From Mycetocola spongiae (GTDB taxonomy: Bacteria > Actinomycetota > Actinomycetes > Actinomycetales > Microbacteriaceae): a stretch of DNA of 64,000 nucleotides. The stretch spans positions 248,001-312,000 of the forward strand of contig NZ_CP080203.1 of assembly GCF_020424085.1 (NCBI RefSeq). Direction: 5' to 3'. Of this stretch, positions 40,746 to 49,450 are shown in pieces. The notes under the pieces are model-generated. The model was given only the letters and a program-made list of their open reading frames with translations. It was not told the origin of the DNA and made no database searches. A program made the position numbers and the translations under genes. How positions within the stretch are numbered: position 1 is the stretch's first letter; each line of letters begins with the position of its first letter.

Positions 40746-42401
40746 TCAGCCGAGGGCTTCCGCGAGCGGGCCCAGTGCCAGGGCGGGCAGGAACGTGAGG
40801 GCGCTTACCAGCAGCGCCACCCCGACCATCACGCCGATAAACAGTGGGCGCTGGGTTTGCAGCGTGCCGGGCCCCGCCGGGGTGGGGGTCTGGGCGGCAA
40901 GCGATCCGGCGAGGGCGAGCACCGCGATCATCGGCAGGAAACGCCCCAGCAGCATCGCGAGCCCCAGGGCCACGTTAAAGAACGGGGTATTGGCGCTCAG
41001 GCCACCAAACGCACTGCCGTTATTATTGCCCGCCGAGGTGAACGCATAGAGCACCTCGCTCAGCCCGTGCGGGCCGGAGCCCAGCATTGCCTCGCGGGTG
41101 CCGGGCAACAGCAGGGCCAGCGCGGTGCCCAGGAGCACAATCGCGGGGCTCACCAGGATATACAGGGCCGTGAGCCGCATCTGCCGGACACCGATTTTTT
41201 TGCCCAGATATTCGGGCGTGCGCCCCACCATGAGCCCGGCAATAAATACCGCAAGGATCGCGATGATCAGCATGCCGTAGAGTCCCGAACCCACGCCGCC
41301 GGGGGCGATCTCGCCGAGCATCATATTCAGCATCAGCACCCCGCCGGCCAGCGGGCTATAGCTGGAGTGGGCCGAGTCCACGGCACCCGTGGAGGTGAGC
41401 GTGGTGGCCACCGCAAAGAAGCTGGACGGGATCACGCCCAGGCGCAGCTCCTTGCCCTCGAGTGCGGTGCCCAGATTCGCGAGCTCCGCGGAGACCACGG
41501 CCAGCAGCGAGAGGAGAAATAGCGTGCCCATTGCGCCCAGCACGGCGAGGCCCTGCCGGGTGCTGCCCACCATTTTTCCGAAGGTGCGGGTCAGCGCGGT
41601 GGGGATCAGCAGGATCAGGAAGATCTGCACCAGATTGGTCCAGGCGCTGGGATTTTCCAGGGGGTGCGCGGCATTGGCGTTAAAGTATCCGCCGCCATTG
41701 GTCCCCAGATTTTTAATGGCCTCCTGCGAGGCCACCGTGCCCCCGGGGATGGTCTGGATCTGGCCCGCGATGCCGGTCATGGTCTGTGGATCGCCCAGGT
41801 TCTGCGCGACTCCGCCCAGCAGGAGCACCACCGCGAAGATCGCCGAGAGCGGCAATAATACGCGGATGATTGCGCGGGTGACGTCCACCCAGAAATTGCC
41901 GAGCAGATCGGTGCCCTGCCGGGCCAGGCCGCGGATCAGGACAATCGCGACCGAGAGGCCCACCGCGGCGGAGAGGAAGTTTTGTACCGCGAGCCCCAGC
42001 GCCTGGGCGAGCGTGCCCAGCGTGGATTCGCCGGCATAGTTTTGCCAGTTGGTATTGGCCACAAAGGAGGCCGCGGTATTCCAGGCCAGATCCGGGGCCA
42101 ACGCGCCGTGCCCCAGGCTCAGCGGCAGCAGCTGCTGCGTGCGCAGGATCAGATAGAGCACCAGCAGGGACAGCGCCGAGAACGTGAGTACCGAGCGCAG
42201 ATAGGAGGACCAGCGCTGCTCCGCGCGCGGATTCACCCCGATCAGGCGATAGATGCCGCGCTCCACGCGCAGGTCCCGGGTGGAGGTGAAGATGCGGGCC
42301 AGATAATCGCCGAGCGGGCGATAGGCCACGGCGAGGGCCGCGAGCACAAGCAGAATTTGCAGGATCCCGGCGAGGAGGGGGGCGGAGGCCACGGCCGTCA
42401 T
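40746..42401 (-). CDS. kdpA: KdpA, potassium channel-like subunit
   Basis: 551 aa, normal length. Four selectivity-filter-like regions can be seen, among them [39 protein letters not shown] and [22 protein letters not shown]. About ten membrane helices. ATGA overlap with the kdpF stop. Confidence 0.98.
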   Translation of the reverse strand: MTAVASAPLLAGILQILLVLAALAVAYRPLGDYLARIFTSTRDLRVERGIYRLIGVNPRAEQRWSSYLRSVLTFSALSLLVLYLILRTQQLLPLSLGHGALAPDLAWNTAASFVANTNWQNYAGESTLGTLAQALGLAVQNFLSAAVGLSVAIVLIRGLARQGTDLLGNFWVDVTRAIIRVLLPLSAIFAVVLLLGGVAQNLGDPQTMTGIAGQIQTIPGGTVASQEAIKNLGTNGGGYFNANAAHPLENPSAWTNLVQIFLILLIPTALTRTFGKMVGSTRQGLAVLGAMGTLFLLSLLAVVSAELANLGTALEGKELRLGVIPSSFFAVATTLTSTGAVDSAHSSYSPLAGGVLMLNMMLGEIAPGGVGSGLYGMLIIAILAVFIAGLMVGRTPEYLGKKIGVRQMRLTALYILVSPAIVLLGTALALLLPGTREAMLGSGPHGLSEVLYAFTSAGNNNGSAFGGLSANTPFFNVALGLAMLLGRFLPMIAVLALAGSLAAQTPTPAGPGTLQTQRPLFIGVMVGVALLVSALTFLPALALGPLAEALG

Positions 42402-42481
42402 AGCTTCTCAACCCCCCGGGCGATGAGGGCGCACGCGCCAAATACGGCGAGTGTTAACGCGATGAAGAGTGCATCAAGCAC
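42398..42481 (-). CDS. kdpF: KdpF small membrane subunit
   Basis: 27-residue peptide from GTG 42481 (AGGAG six bases upstream), reading [20 protein letters not shown] then ARGVEKL: one hydrophobic helix with a basic tail, as in KdpF. Its TGA overlaps the kdpA ATG (ATGA). It is shorter than most gene-calling cut-offs but is the expected first gene of kdpFABC. Confidence 0.9.
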   Translation of the reverse strand: MLDALFIALTLAVFGACALIARGVEKL

Positions 42482-42853
42482 GACTTGCTCCTAGTGCGGA
42501 TGTGGGGGCGGCGAATTGCCGTGCACTCAGTTGAGCACGCCCCCGGATACCGCGAGGCGGATCTTAACGCACCCTTAACGCCCCGCCCGTTCCGCGCGTT
42601 CCGCCCCGCCACTCCGGGTATGACCGCCAGGCGTGAATCCGCAACGCCCCGCCCGTTTCACCCACGCCACCCGGGCATTACGGCGCGGCGAGATTCCCCC
42701 GGTGCCGCCCGCCCGCGCCGCGTCTATTATGGCCGCGGGGGAGCGGGCTCGCACTGCGTCGCGCCCGCGCCGGATGTTGACCCCGGATGGCCTCGCCGGG
42801 GCAAATCTGCAATGCGAACCCCGGAGGCGGCGCTGGCCGCGCGGGTATGGTCG
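42482..42853. promoter_or_regulatory. upstream region of kdpFABCDE with direct repeats
   Basis: No gene in these 372 bases. CTTAACGC occurs at 42563-42570 and 42574-42581, an 11-bp period (one helix turn) typical of OmpR-type tandem sites, so it is a candidate KdpE site 82-100 bp upstream of kdpF. A 15-bp exact direct repeat AACGCCCCGCCCGTT lies at 42577-42591 and 42643-42657. An imperfect palindrome around CTCAGTTGAG is at 42521-42538, close to the expected promoter. All functions inferred. Confidence 0.5.
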
Positions 42854-43498
42854 CTAACCGAGCGCGCGCACCCGCGGCGCGAGCCGGGCCCGCAGCGCCG
42901 CCCGCAGGAGCCGGGCCTGCGGATCGCGCCACAGCACCCGATCCAGCGCCGCTGCCGTCTCGGCCACCGCCCGCGGCGAGGCCCCCGGCAGCTCCTCCGC
43001 GATCTCCGCGGGGTCCACCCCCGCCGTATGCAGCAGGATCAGCGGCAAAAGCTCGCGTGCCGAGGCCTCGCCACTCACATGCAGCAGCACGGGCCCCGGG
43101 GCCGCGATGATGCCGCCCAGGAGAATCCGATAGGCCCCCGCGGAACGCTCCAGATCGGCGCCGGAAAGGCCGCCGCCCGCGGGCACCCGCATCCGGTGCA
43201 CCCGGATCCGGCGATACGCGGAAGGTACAGCTGAAAGATCGGGGGCGCGCTCGCCCGCGGTCACCGCGAGGATCGTCGCCACCCCGGAGGCGGCCAGGTC
43301 GTCCCAGCCGCGCGGCGAGGGGCCGGGCCGGTCCAGGGTTCCGGGTGCCGCGTGCGGGCCCAGCGCCAGATAGAGCAGGCCGGTGCGGGTGGGGCCGCGG
43401 AAGGTAGGAATCTCGCCCAGGTCGCGCGCGCCGGGCAGCCCGTCCCAGTCGGGATCGATGCCCGGGCGCGGGCGCTGGCCAAATCGGGAGGCTGTCAT
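42854..43498 (-). CDS. degenerate tyrosine-phosphatase-like protein (probable pseudoenzyme)
   Basis: 214 aa. The layout matches actinobacterial Y_phosphatase3 proteins: ARDLGEIPT near the N-terminus, RTGLLYLALGPH, GWDDLAASGVATILAVTAGERAPD, and then a P-loop region. In active members the P-loop reads HCxxGxDRTG; here, aligned without gaps, it reads H140-VSGEASARE, so the catalytic Cys is Val141 and the Arg is Ala147. The following helix (LLPLILLHTAGVDPAEIAEEL) is conserved in character. It should bind rather than hydrolyse. Lies 13 bp from the riboflavin transporter gene and in the same direction. The family assignment is by eye, hence moderate confidence. Confidence 0.6.
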   Translation of the reverse strand: MTASRFGQRPRPGIDPDWDGLPGARDLGEIPTFRGPTRTGLLYLALGPHAAPGTLDRPGPSPRGWDDLAASGVATILAVTAGERAPDLSAVPSAYRRIRVHRMRVPAGGGLSGADLERSAGAYRILLGGIIAAPGPVLLHVSGEASARELLPLILLHTAGVDPAEIAEELPGASPRAVAETAAALDRVLWRDPQARLLRAALRARLAPRVRALG

Positions 43499-43511
43499 AC
43501 CCCCGAGGAAA

Positions 43512-44219
43512 TCACTCTTTATCGGGAGTTTCCCGAGAGTCGCGTGGTTCGGCGGTCAGCGGCACCGGGCAGCCGATCTGCGCCCGCCGATTAATCCGCC
43601 ACCAGACAAAAAATCCGGTGAGGGTAAACGCGCCATAAAACAGGTACATAAACGCCGACGCATAATAGCCCGCGTCCACGAGCAGGGGCACACCCACGGC
43701 ATCCACCGCGACCCAGATCAGCCAAAACTCCACCCAGCCGCGCGCCATCCCATAGGTGGCCAGCAGTGAGCCCACAAAGATCCAGGCATCGGCCCAGACC
43801 GGCTCATAGGATTCGAGCATCCGAAATATCGGCGTCAGTAGCGCGGTGCCACCCAGCAGCGCGATGATCAAAAATGCGCGCTGTTTGCCGGAGGCCCAGC
43901 GCGGTGTCACGGCAAAATCGCCGCCACCCGCGTGCCGCCGCCAGCTGGCCCAGCCATAGATCGACACGATAATAAACATGATCTGGCGGCCCGCCTGGCC
44001 CAGCAGGTTCACCGGATTGGGGGTATGAAATACGGCCCCGAGAAATACCGTGAGCAGCAGCAGATTGCCGATGATGCCCACGGGCCAGGCCCAGGCCTTG
44101 CGGCGCATTCCGCCCACCGCGCACGCGAGTCCAAAGGCGTTTCCGATGATCTCGCGCCATAAAATGGTCTGCGAGCCGATCACCAGCTGGGCATCAAAGA
44201 GCCAGGTGAGGACGTTCAT
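43512..44219 (-). CDS. ribM: riboflavin transporter RibM/PnuX (PnuC family)
   Basis: 235 aa with about seven membrane helices and PnuC-family features (WREIIGNAFGLACAVGGMRRKAWAWPVGIIGNLLLL, WVEFWLIWVAVDAVGVPLLV). PnuC proteins carry nicotinamide riboside or mononucleotide, but members behind an FMN riboswitch (RibM/PnuX of Corynebacterium and Streptomyces) import riboflavin. Such a riboswitch lies directly upstream (44279-44422). GGAG sits 14 bases from the ATG, which is long. Substrate assigned from the riboswitch context. Confidence 0.88.
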   Translation of the reverse strand: MNVLTWLFDAQLVIGSQTILWREIIGNAFGLACAVGGMRRKAWAWPVGIIGNLLLLTVFLGAVFHTPNPVNLLGQAGRQIMFIIVSIYGWASWRRHAGGGDFAVTPRWASGKQRAFLIIALLGGTALLTPIFRMLESYEPVWADAWIFVGSLLATYGMARGWVEFWLIWVAVDAVGVPLLVDAGYYASAFMYLFYGAFTLTGFFVWWRINRRAQIGCPVPLTAEPRDSRETPDKE

Positions 44220-44278
44220 GATGATGGCGCATTCTCCTTTTCCGCATCGTTAAACCACGGGGAGTGCGCATAAAATAC

Positions 44279-44422
44279 GCGTGCTTCTCTCATCCAGACT
44301 TTAACTGTCGGTATCGGAATTTCACCGATTCAGTCGCGCCGTCGGGCCCCCGGGGGAGCACCACATGCGCGAGTCGCGGACTATCACCGCCGGTTCGGAA
44401 TTACACCGACCCCGGAGCACGC
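44279..44422 (-). ncRNA. FMN riboswitch (RFN element)
   Basis: On the minus strand the conserved RFN blocks appear in order: GGGGTCGGTGTAATTCCGA, ACCGGCGGTGATAGTCCGCG, ATCGGTGAAATTCCGATACC and AGTTAAAGTCTGGATGAGAG. The closing helix P1 is formed by GCGTGCT (44416-44422) and AGCACGC (44279-44285). It ends 59 bp before ribM. FMN binding normally switches expression of the downstream gene off. Confidence 0.95.
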
Positions 44423-44497
44423 GTCCCAGTCTAGCGCTAACGCTACAGTGGTCTTGAGGGTCGCCGGTGGGGGCCCCGGTAGGGATGGAATTTTTAC

Positions 44498-45235
44498 GTG
44501 AGTACACGCAGGCCACTGATCGGGCTCACCGGTCGCCGCGGTATCGGCGGAATGCTTGATGTTCCGCGCGGATTCAGCGATGCACCGCTGGATATTTATA
44601 TGAGCGAATACGGCACCAGCGTGGCCGGGGCCGGCGGCCTGCCGATCCTCATCCCGCTGGGCAGCCCCGGTGCGGAGATCGTGGAGCACCTCGACGGCCT
44701 GCTGATCTCCGGCGGGCAGGACGTGGACCCGCGCCGCTATGGCCAGTCGCCGGATCCGCATGTGGAGGTCATCGACCCCGAGCGGGACGACCTGGAGTTT
44801 TCGCTGGTTGCCGCTGCCCTCGCCGCGGGCATCCCGATTCTGGGCATCTGCCGCGGACACCAGCTCCTGAATGTGGCGCTCGGCGGCACCCTGATTCAGC
44901 ACCTCTCGGGTGGCGAGGGGGAGGCACACGCCACCTCGGCCTATCCCCGCAACCACCGCACGCATCGCGTGGACATCCTGGAGGATTCGATCAGCCACGG
45001 GCTCTACGGCGATTCGCAGATGGTGAACTCATTCCACCATCAGGCCGTGGACGTCCCCGGGGAGGGCCTCGTGGTGACCGCCCGCGCACCCGATGGTGTG
45101 GTGGAGGCCATCGAGCTGATCGGTTCCCCGGTGATGGGAGTGCAATGGCATCCCGAGACGCTCGGCGCCGATCCGATCTTCGGCTGGCTCGTGGCCGAGG
45201 CCACGCGGCGGCTAGGCCGAGGCCGGTTCGAGTAG
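44498..45235 (+). CDS. class I glutamine-amidotransferase-like gamma-glutamyl hydrolase (PuuD type)
   Basis: 245 aa from GTG 44498. The Peptidase C26 nucleophile elbow GICRGHQLLNVALGG holds the catalytic Cys (about 127), with His/Glu in GVQWHPE near 211. The family cleaves gamma-glutamyl-GABA in putrescine breakdown or related gamma-glutamyl amides; no other puu gene is nearby, so the substrate is open. The last 24 bp overlap the convergent SRAP gene. Confidence 0.9.
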   Translation: MSTRRPLIGLTGRRGIGGMLDVPRGFSDAPLDIYMSEYGTSVAGAGGLPILIPLGSPGAEIVEHLDGLLISGGQDVDPRRYGQSPDPHVEVIDPERDDLEFSLVAAALAAGIPILGICRGHQLLNVALGGTLIQHLSGGEGEAHATSAYPRNHRTHRVDILEDSISHGLYGDSQMVNSFHHQAVDVPGEGLVVTARAPDGVVEAIELIGSPVMGVQWHPETLGADPIFGWLVAEATRRLGRGRFE

Positions 45236-45931
45236 TTCGGGGCCGTCGCCGCCGAGCCGGTTTACCGGATAAAACTCAAAACCCTCGGCCTCGGCGGCAC
45301 CCACCGCGACCGCCTCATCGATCAGCGCCTGATCGCCCTGGATGGACGTATCGATCCAGTGCTCCCAGTGCTCGGGCGGCAAAAACACCGGATTGCGGTC
45401 GTGTAGCGGAACGAGGTCGCCCGCGGCCGGGGCGGTGAGGATCGTGGCGGTCAGATGCCAGCGGTTGGGATCTCCCGGCCGGGTCTGCGGATCGGCCCAC
45501 CACGAGTAGAGCCCGGCAAAGCCGATGACCTCCTCGCTATACGGCCGCACAAAATACGGGGTTTTTATGCCGTTTTCATCGGTATGCCACTCGTAATAGC
45601 CATTGGCGAAGATGATCGCGCGGGTGGAGCGCACGGCATCACGAAACGCGGGCTTTTCCGCGGCGGTCTCGGAGCGGGCGTTAAACGTGGGGAACTCCGG
45701 CGTGGCCGTTTTGGACCACGCGGGCAGCAGCGACCAGGAGGCCGTCTCGAAGCGCAGCGTGGGCTCGGGCCCGCGCGCGGATTCCACGAGGATCGGCACC
45801 GACTGGGTGGGTGCGATATTCCAGCTCGCCTGCCAATCGGGCGACCACTGCTCGGGGCGGCGACCGGTGGCCTCCACAAACTCGGTGATCATCTCGTTGA
45901 CGGTGGCATCCATCGCAAATCTTCCACACAT
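45212..45931 (-). CDS. SRAP-domain protein (YedK/HMCES family)
   Basis: 239 aa. Starts MCGRF, so that Cys2 becomes the N-terminal residue after Met removal and forms the thiazolidine crosslink to abasic sites in single-stranded DNA. FNARSET, GYYEWH (Glu) and PLHDRNPVFL (His) complete the active site; the usual Met after LHDR is Asn here, a small deviation. Role: shielding abasic sites during replication. Divergent from the YchJ-like gene. Confidence 0.95.
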   Translation of the reverse strand: MCGRFAMDATVNEMITEFVEATGRRPEQWSPDWQASWNIAPTQSVPILVESARGPEPTLRFETASWSLLPAWSKTATPEFPTFNARSETAAEKPAFRDAVRSTRAIIFANGYYEWHTDENGIKTPYFVRPYSEEVIGFAGLYSWWADPQTRPGDPNRWHLTATILTAPAAGDLVPLHDRNPVFLPPEHWEHWIDTSIQGDQALIDEAVAVGAAEAEGFEFYPVNRLGGDGPELLEPASA

Positions 45932-46050
45932 GGGTGACTTCCTTTCCGTGGCCTCCCTCGATGCTATCGCGCACCGGGGACGCCGCGGTCTGAGCCGCGG
46001 GCGTGGTGCCCGGTTGCCTACGACGCGGCGCGGGATGGCACACTGGAGTC

Positions 46051-46437
46051 ATGGATATTTCCGCGCGCTGTCCCTGCCTGAGCGGCCTCACCTATGGCGA
46101 ATGCTGCGGTCGCGCCCACTCGGGGGAGCCCGCGGCCACCGCCGAGGCGCTGATGCGCTCCCGGTTTAGCGCGTTTGCGCTGGGTGATGTGGACTATCTG
46201 CTGCATACCTGGCATCCGCATACCCGCCCGGGCACGCTCGAGCTGGACGCCGATCTGCGCTGGTATCGGCTGGATATCGGCGCGGTATCCGCCGGCGGCC
46301 CGCTGGATCACGCGGGCGAGGTGGAGTTCACGGCGTATTACCGCTCACCCGAGGGTGCGGGCAGCCAGCATGAGCACAGCCACTTCACGCGCGAGGGTGG
46401 GCGCTGGCTCTATCGCGACGGCCGCGCGCTGGACTGA
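46051..46437 (+). CDS. YchJ-family SEC-C motif protein (UPF0225)
   Basis: 128 aa from ATG 46051. The N-terminal CPCLSGLTYGECCGRAH is a SEC-C-like zinc-binding cysteine motif, followed by the YchJ core ALMRSRFSAFALGDVDYLLHTWHP and a C-terminal beta region (NTF2-like). Function not established. Convergent with the FUSC gene. Confidence 0.9.
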   Translation: MDISARCPCLSGLTYGECCGRAHSGEPAATAEALMRSRFSAFALGDVDYLLHTWHPHTRPGTLELDADLRWYRLDIGAVSAGGPLDHAGEVEFTAYYRSPEGAGSQHEHSHFTREGGRWLYRDGRALD

Positions 46438-46443
46438 TCGCGG

Positions 46444-47490
46444 CTAGGAGTAGTCCCCGGTGATCTCCTCGCGCACCCGGCGCAGATCCTCCATCAGGGA
46501 GCCGATCAGGATCCAGTGATCGGGGTGCGGCTCGTGAATCACGATCGGGGCCGTGAGCATGGGGGCCTCGGGGGCCTCCTCCAGCTGGGGCTCCATGCCG
46601 TCGAGAATATTGGCATCCGCGATCAGCCGCAGGTCGTGGGCAGCGCGGCGCAGCTGCTCGGCGATGGCCCGCACCGAGGCCTCCGAGCGCAGGCTCTCGT
46701 CATAGTGGTCGTGGAACGCGCGGGACATACCCGCTGTGCGCGTGGTGAGCGGGCCCAGCTTATTAAGGAGCTTTTTGGTATTCAGGAGCCGTTCGCGATT
46801 GCGTCCGCCGCGCGGATTTAGCGTGAGTGATTCCTCGGCCACGCGCAGCGAGGCCGCGGCCTTTTCTCGCATCGGGCGCAGCAGGCGCGCGCTGATCATG
46901 AGCGAATCGCGCTCGGCCCGGGTCTGCTTGCTGGGCAGCGCGACCGCGAGCGCATCCAGCTGATCGGCCACCGCCTCGGCCAGGGCCGCGGCGTCGCGCT
47001 CGGCCGGGTCGAGGATCACGGGGGGCACCACGGCGGCGTTAATGGCAAAGCCGATTGCCACACCGATCAGCGTTTCCAGGATGCGATAGAGCGAATAATC
47101 GGGTGTCGCTGCGCCGATCGAGAGCACCAGCATCGCGCTGATCGGGATCTGATTGGAGGAGCCCGCGGAGAGCCGCGCGGCCCAGGCCACCATGATCGAG
47201 ACCACGATGGCCACCAGGACCACCCAGCTGGCGCCGCCAAAGAGCATATTCAGGCCCGTGGCGATCACGACCCCGCCGATCACGCCGATGCTGCGCTCGA
47301 TGGCCTTGCCAAAGGACTGGTGCAGGCTCGGCTGGACCACCAGCAGCGCACCCACCGCGGCAAAAACCGGCATCTGCGAGGGCACGATCGCCAGCGCCAC
47401 AAACCAGGCGATGATCGTGGCCGCCGAGGTCTTCACCGCCTGAAGCAGGGGAATGCGGGAGTTCGCCCGCACCAGCGTGGTGAGCCGCAT
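46444..47490 (-). CDS. FUSC-family membrane protein (aromatic acid exporter-like)
   Basis: 348 aa. Six hydrophobic helices in the first ~170 residues (ACVALVVQPSLHQSFGKAIERSIGV-like arrangement, here LLVVQPSLHQSFGKAIERSIG), then a long soluble helical tail with heptad-like spacing. FUSC/AaeB-type proteins export aromatic acids or bind small molecules. Its start overlaps the stop of the APP1-domain gene, so the two are one operon. Confidence 0.85.
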   Translation of the reverse strand: MRLTTLVRANSRIPLLQAVKTSAATIIAWFVALAIVPSQMPVFAAVGALLVVQPSLHQSFGKAIERSIGVIGGVVIATGLNMLFGGASWVVLVAIVVSIMVAWAARLSAGSSNQIPISAMLVLSIGAATPDYSLYRILETLIGVAIGFAINAAVVPPVILDPAERDAAALAEAVADQLDALAVALPSKQTRAERDSLMISARLLRPMREKAAASLRVAEESLTLNPRGGRNRERLLNTKKLLNKLGPLTTRTAGMSRAFHDHYDESLRSEASVRAIAEQLRRAAHDLRLIADANILDGMEPQLEEAPEAPMLTAPIVIHEPHPDHWILIGSLMEDLRRVREEITGDYS

Positions 47491-48569
47491 CAGGGGAGGT
47501 CTGCCTCGTTGAGGAGCGCCAGCAGCCCCGCACCATCGGGCGCTGACAGGCGCAGGATGCCGTCACTCTCGCTGTCCTCGGCATCGTCGTGGCGGCTGCG
47601 GCCACCGGCGAGCACGGCCTCGCTCGTGGACATCCGGCGGATCGCGATGGCCGCGACCTGCTTGGGATAGGTCAGCGCAAAATCGCGGTAGAGGTCCTCA
47701 TCGTGCTGGCCGTCATCGCCGACAAGGAGCCAGCGGATCTGCGGAAACTCCGCGGCCAGGCGGTCCAGGTTTTGCACCTTATGTTCGCGGCCGCTGCGGA
47801 ACCAACGGTCCACGGTGGGGCCCCAGTCGGTCAGCAGCAGGGCGCCGGCCGGATAGAGATTGCGGGACATAAAGCGGTTCAGGGTCGGGGCCACGTTCCA
47901 GGCGCCCGTGGACAGATAGATCATCGGCGCACCCTCGTGGCTCGAGACCATCCGGTCCAGGAATACACTCATTCCGGGCACCGGGATGCGCGCGTGCTCG
48001 TCCAGCACAAACGTATTCCAGGCGGCGACCAGGGGGCGGGGGAGCGCGGTGACCATCACGGTATCGTCCACATCCGAGATCACGCCAAAGCGCACATCGG
48101 GGCCCACGATAAAAACATCGGTGGAGACGGCCCGGGAGCCCTCGGCGCTCAGCGTGATCTGCTGCCAGCCGGGTTCCAGGGTGGCGGGGATCACGGTATC
48201 AATCAGGCCGCCACGATCGGCGATTACCTCGTGTTCCACGCCGTTTACGGTCACGGTCACGGTGGCCGCGACCACGGGCACCGAGGTGAAGCTGCGCCAG
48301 CCGCGGATGCGGCGCGCGGAGGCCTGTTCGAGGGCCTGGGGGTGGGTGGCGGCGCGGCTCAGGAGGACGCGGCAGAGCACCCGGATCCAGGTGGTGGAGC
48401 CATAGCCCACATAGGGCACAACGGTCGCATGCATTCCGCGCCGGCGTCCGCGCTTTTCCCGCCACCGCAGCACGGCGTCGTCAATGCGCGCCGCACGGTG
48501 GATGGTCGCGGAGACCACGGCGGAGTGGGTATGGCGCGCAGGGGGCACATCGGGTTCGGGCTCGGACAC
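47490..48569 (-). CDS. APP1-domain phosphatidate phosphatase-like protein (DUF2183)
   Basis: 359 aa. The catalytic HAD-like motif DVDDTVMVT (about residues 167-175) and the downstream YLSTGAWNVAPTLNRFMSRN and WLLVGDDGQHDEDLY are diagnostic for the APP1/DUF2183 domain. Yeast App1 is a Mg-dependent phosphatidate phosphatase; bacterial members are little studied. The N-terminal ~150 residues form a beta-rich region preceding the domain. Overlaps the downstream FUSC gene. Confidence 0.9.
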   Translation of the reverse strand: MSEPEPDVPPARHTHSAVVSATIHRAARIDDAVLRWREKRGRRRGMHATVVPYVGYGSTTWIRVLCRVLLSRAATHPQALEQASARRIRGWRSFTSVPVVAATVTVTVNGVEHEVIADRGGLIDTVIPATLEPGWQQITLSAEGSRAVSTDVFIVGPDVRFGVISDVDDTVMVTALPRPLVAAWNTFVLDEHARIPVPGMSVFLDRMVSSHEGAPMIYLSTGAWNVAPTLNRFMSRNLYPAGALLLTDWGPTVDRWFRSGREHKVQNLDRLAAEFPQIRWLLVGDDGQHDEDLYRDFALTYPKQVAAIAIRRMSTSEAVLAGGRSRHDDAEDSESDGILRLSAPDGAGLLALLNEADLP

Positions 48570-48587
48570 CCCCCAATTCTGGCATGT

Positions 48588-49247
48588 TTAGGGCGCGGCC
48601 GGTGTGTCGCCGTCGTCGAGGTGTTGTGCCTCACCCCGGTGAATGAGCTTTTTGATCAGGAATACCGCGGCAATAAAGAGCACCAGGATTCCCACAAAAA
48701 TATATCCAGCGCTATGCAATTGGCCCGAAAGCTCCCGATACGTCTTCGCGGCGGCCGAGCCGGCGCCCACATAGGCGACCGACCAGATCAGGCACGCGGG
48801 GAGGGTCCATGCGATAAAGCGGCGATAGGTCATGGTGCTCATCCCCACCGTGAGCGGGATGACCGAGTGTAGGACGGGCAGGAACCGGGACAGGAAAACC
48901 GCGATTCCGCCGCGACGATCCAGATAGCGCTCGGCGCGGGACCAGTTTTTTTCGCCGATCCAACGCCCGAGCCGACTGTCGCGAATTCGACCCCCGAATG
49001 TCCGACCCAGGTAGAAGCCGATCGACTCCCCGGCCAGCGCCCCCAGGATGATGGCCACCGTGAGGCCAATGAACTCCACGGGCCCCTGCACGGCGGTGGC
49101 CGCGACGATCACCATGGTGTCTCCCGGCACGATCAGCCCCACCAGGATGCTGGTTTCCAGGAGCATTCCAAAGCCGGCGATCAGGGTGCGCAGTACCGGG
49201 TCCACGCCCTGGAGGAGGTCGAGGAATCCGTTGAGGAAGTCATTCAC
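48588..49247 (-). CDS. DedA-family membrane protein
   Basis: 219 aa. DedA/SNARE-associated domain with LIVPGDTMVIVAAT, GALAGESIGFYLGR and FLSRFLPVLHSVIPLTVGMSTMTYRRF, the conserved F-x-R-(F/x)-x-P region. DedA proteins act in membrane lipid recycling (undecaprenyl phosphate or PE flipping in studied members). The gene is divergent from cydA, with a palindromic operator in between. Confidence 0.92.
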   Translation of the reverse strand: MNDFLNGFLDLLQGVDPVLRTLIAGFGMLLETSILVGLIVPGDTMVIVAATAVQGPVEFIGLTVAIILGALAGESIGFYLGRTFGGRIRDSRLGRWIGEKNWSRAERYLDRRGGIAVFLSRFLPVLHSVIPLTVGMSTMTYRRFIAWTLPACLIWSVAYVGAGSAAAKTYRELSGQLHSAGYIFVGILVLFIAAVFLIKKLIHRGEAQHLDDGDTPAAP

Positions 49248-49308
49248 CCGTTAAATCTACGGCACGCGCGCGAGCGCGATGTTCGGGCCGACCAAAACCC
49301 ACCCGCGA

Positions 49309-49325
49309 CTGTGGTCAGACCACAG
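49309..49325. promoter_or_regulatory. 17-bp perfect palindrome upstream of cydABDC
   Basis: CTGTGGTC-A-GACCACAG is a perfect inverted repeat between dedA and cydA. Its core TGGTCAGACCA has the TGGTNNNACCA form bound by FadR-subfamily GntR regulators (PdhR/LldR type). A half site ACCACAG recurs at 49367-49373. A repressor or activator site for the oxidase operon is inferred. Confidence 0.5.
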
Positions 49326-49450
49326 GAGCATAGCGTGCTAACCTGTGAGAACAAGACGAGTCGTAAACCACAGGAATCACCCCCCTGCACGGATCTGATG
49401 GTCGCTTTCTCTGTAGTAATTTTTGTTACGAAACCTGGAGAGTTTGTGAA

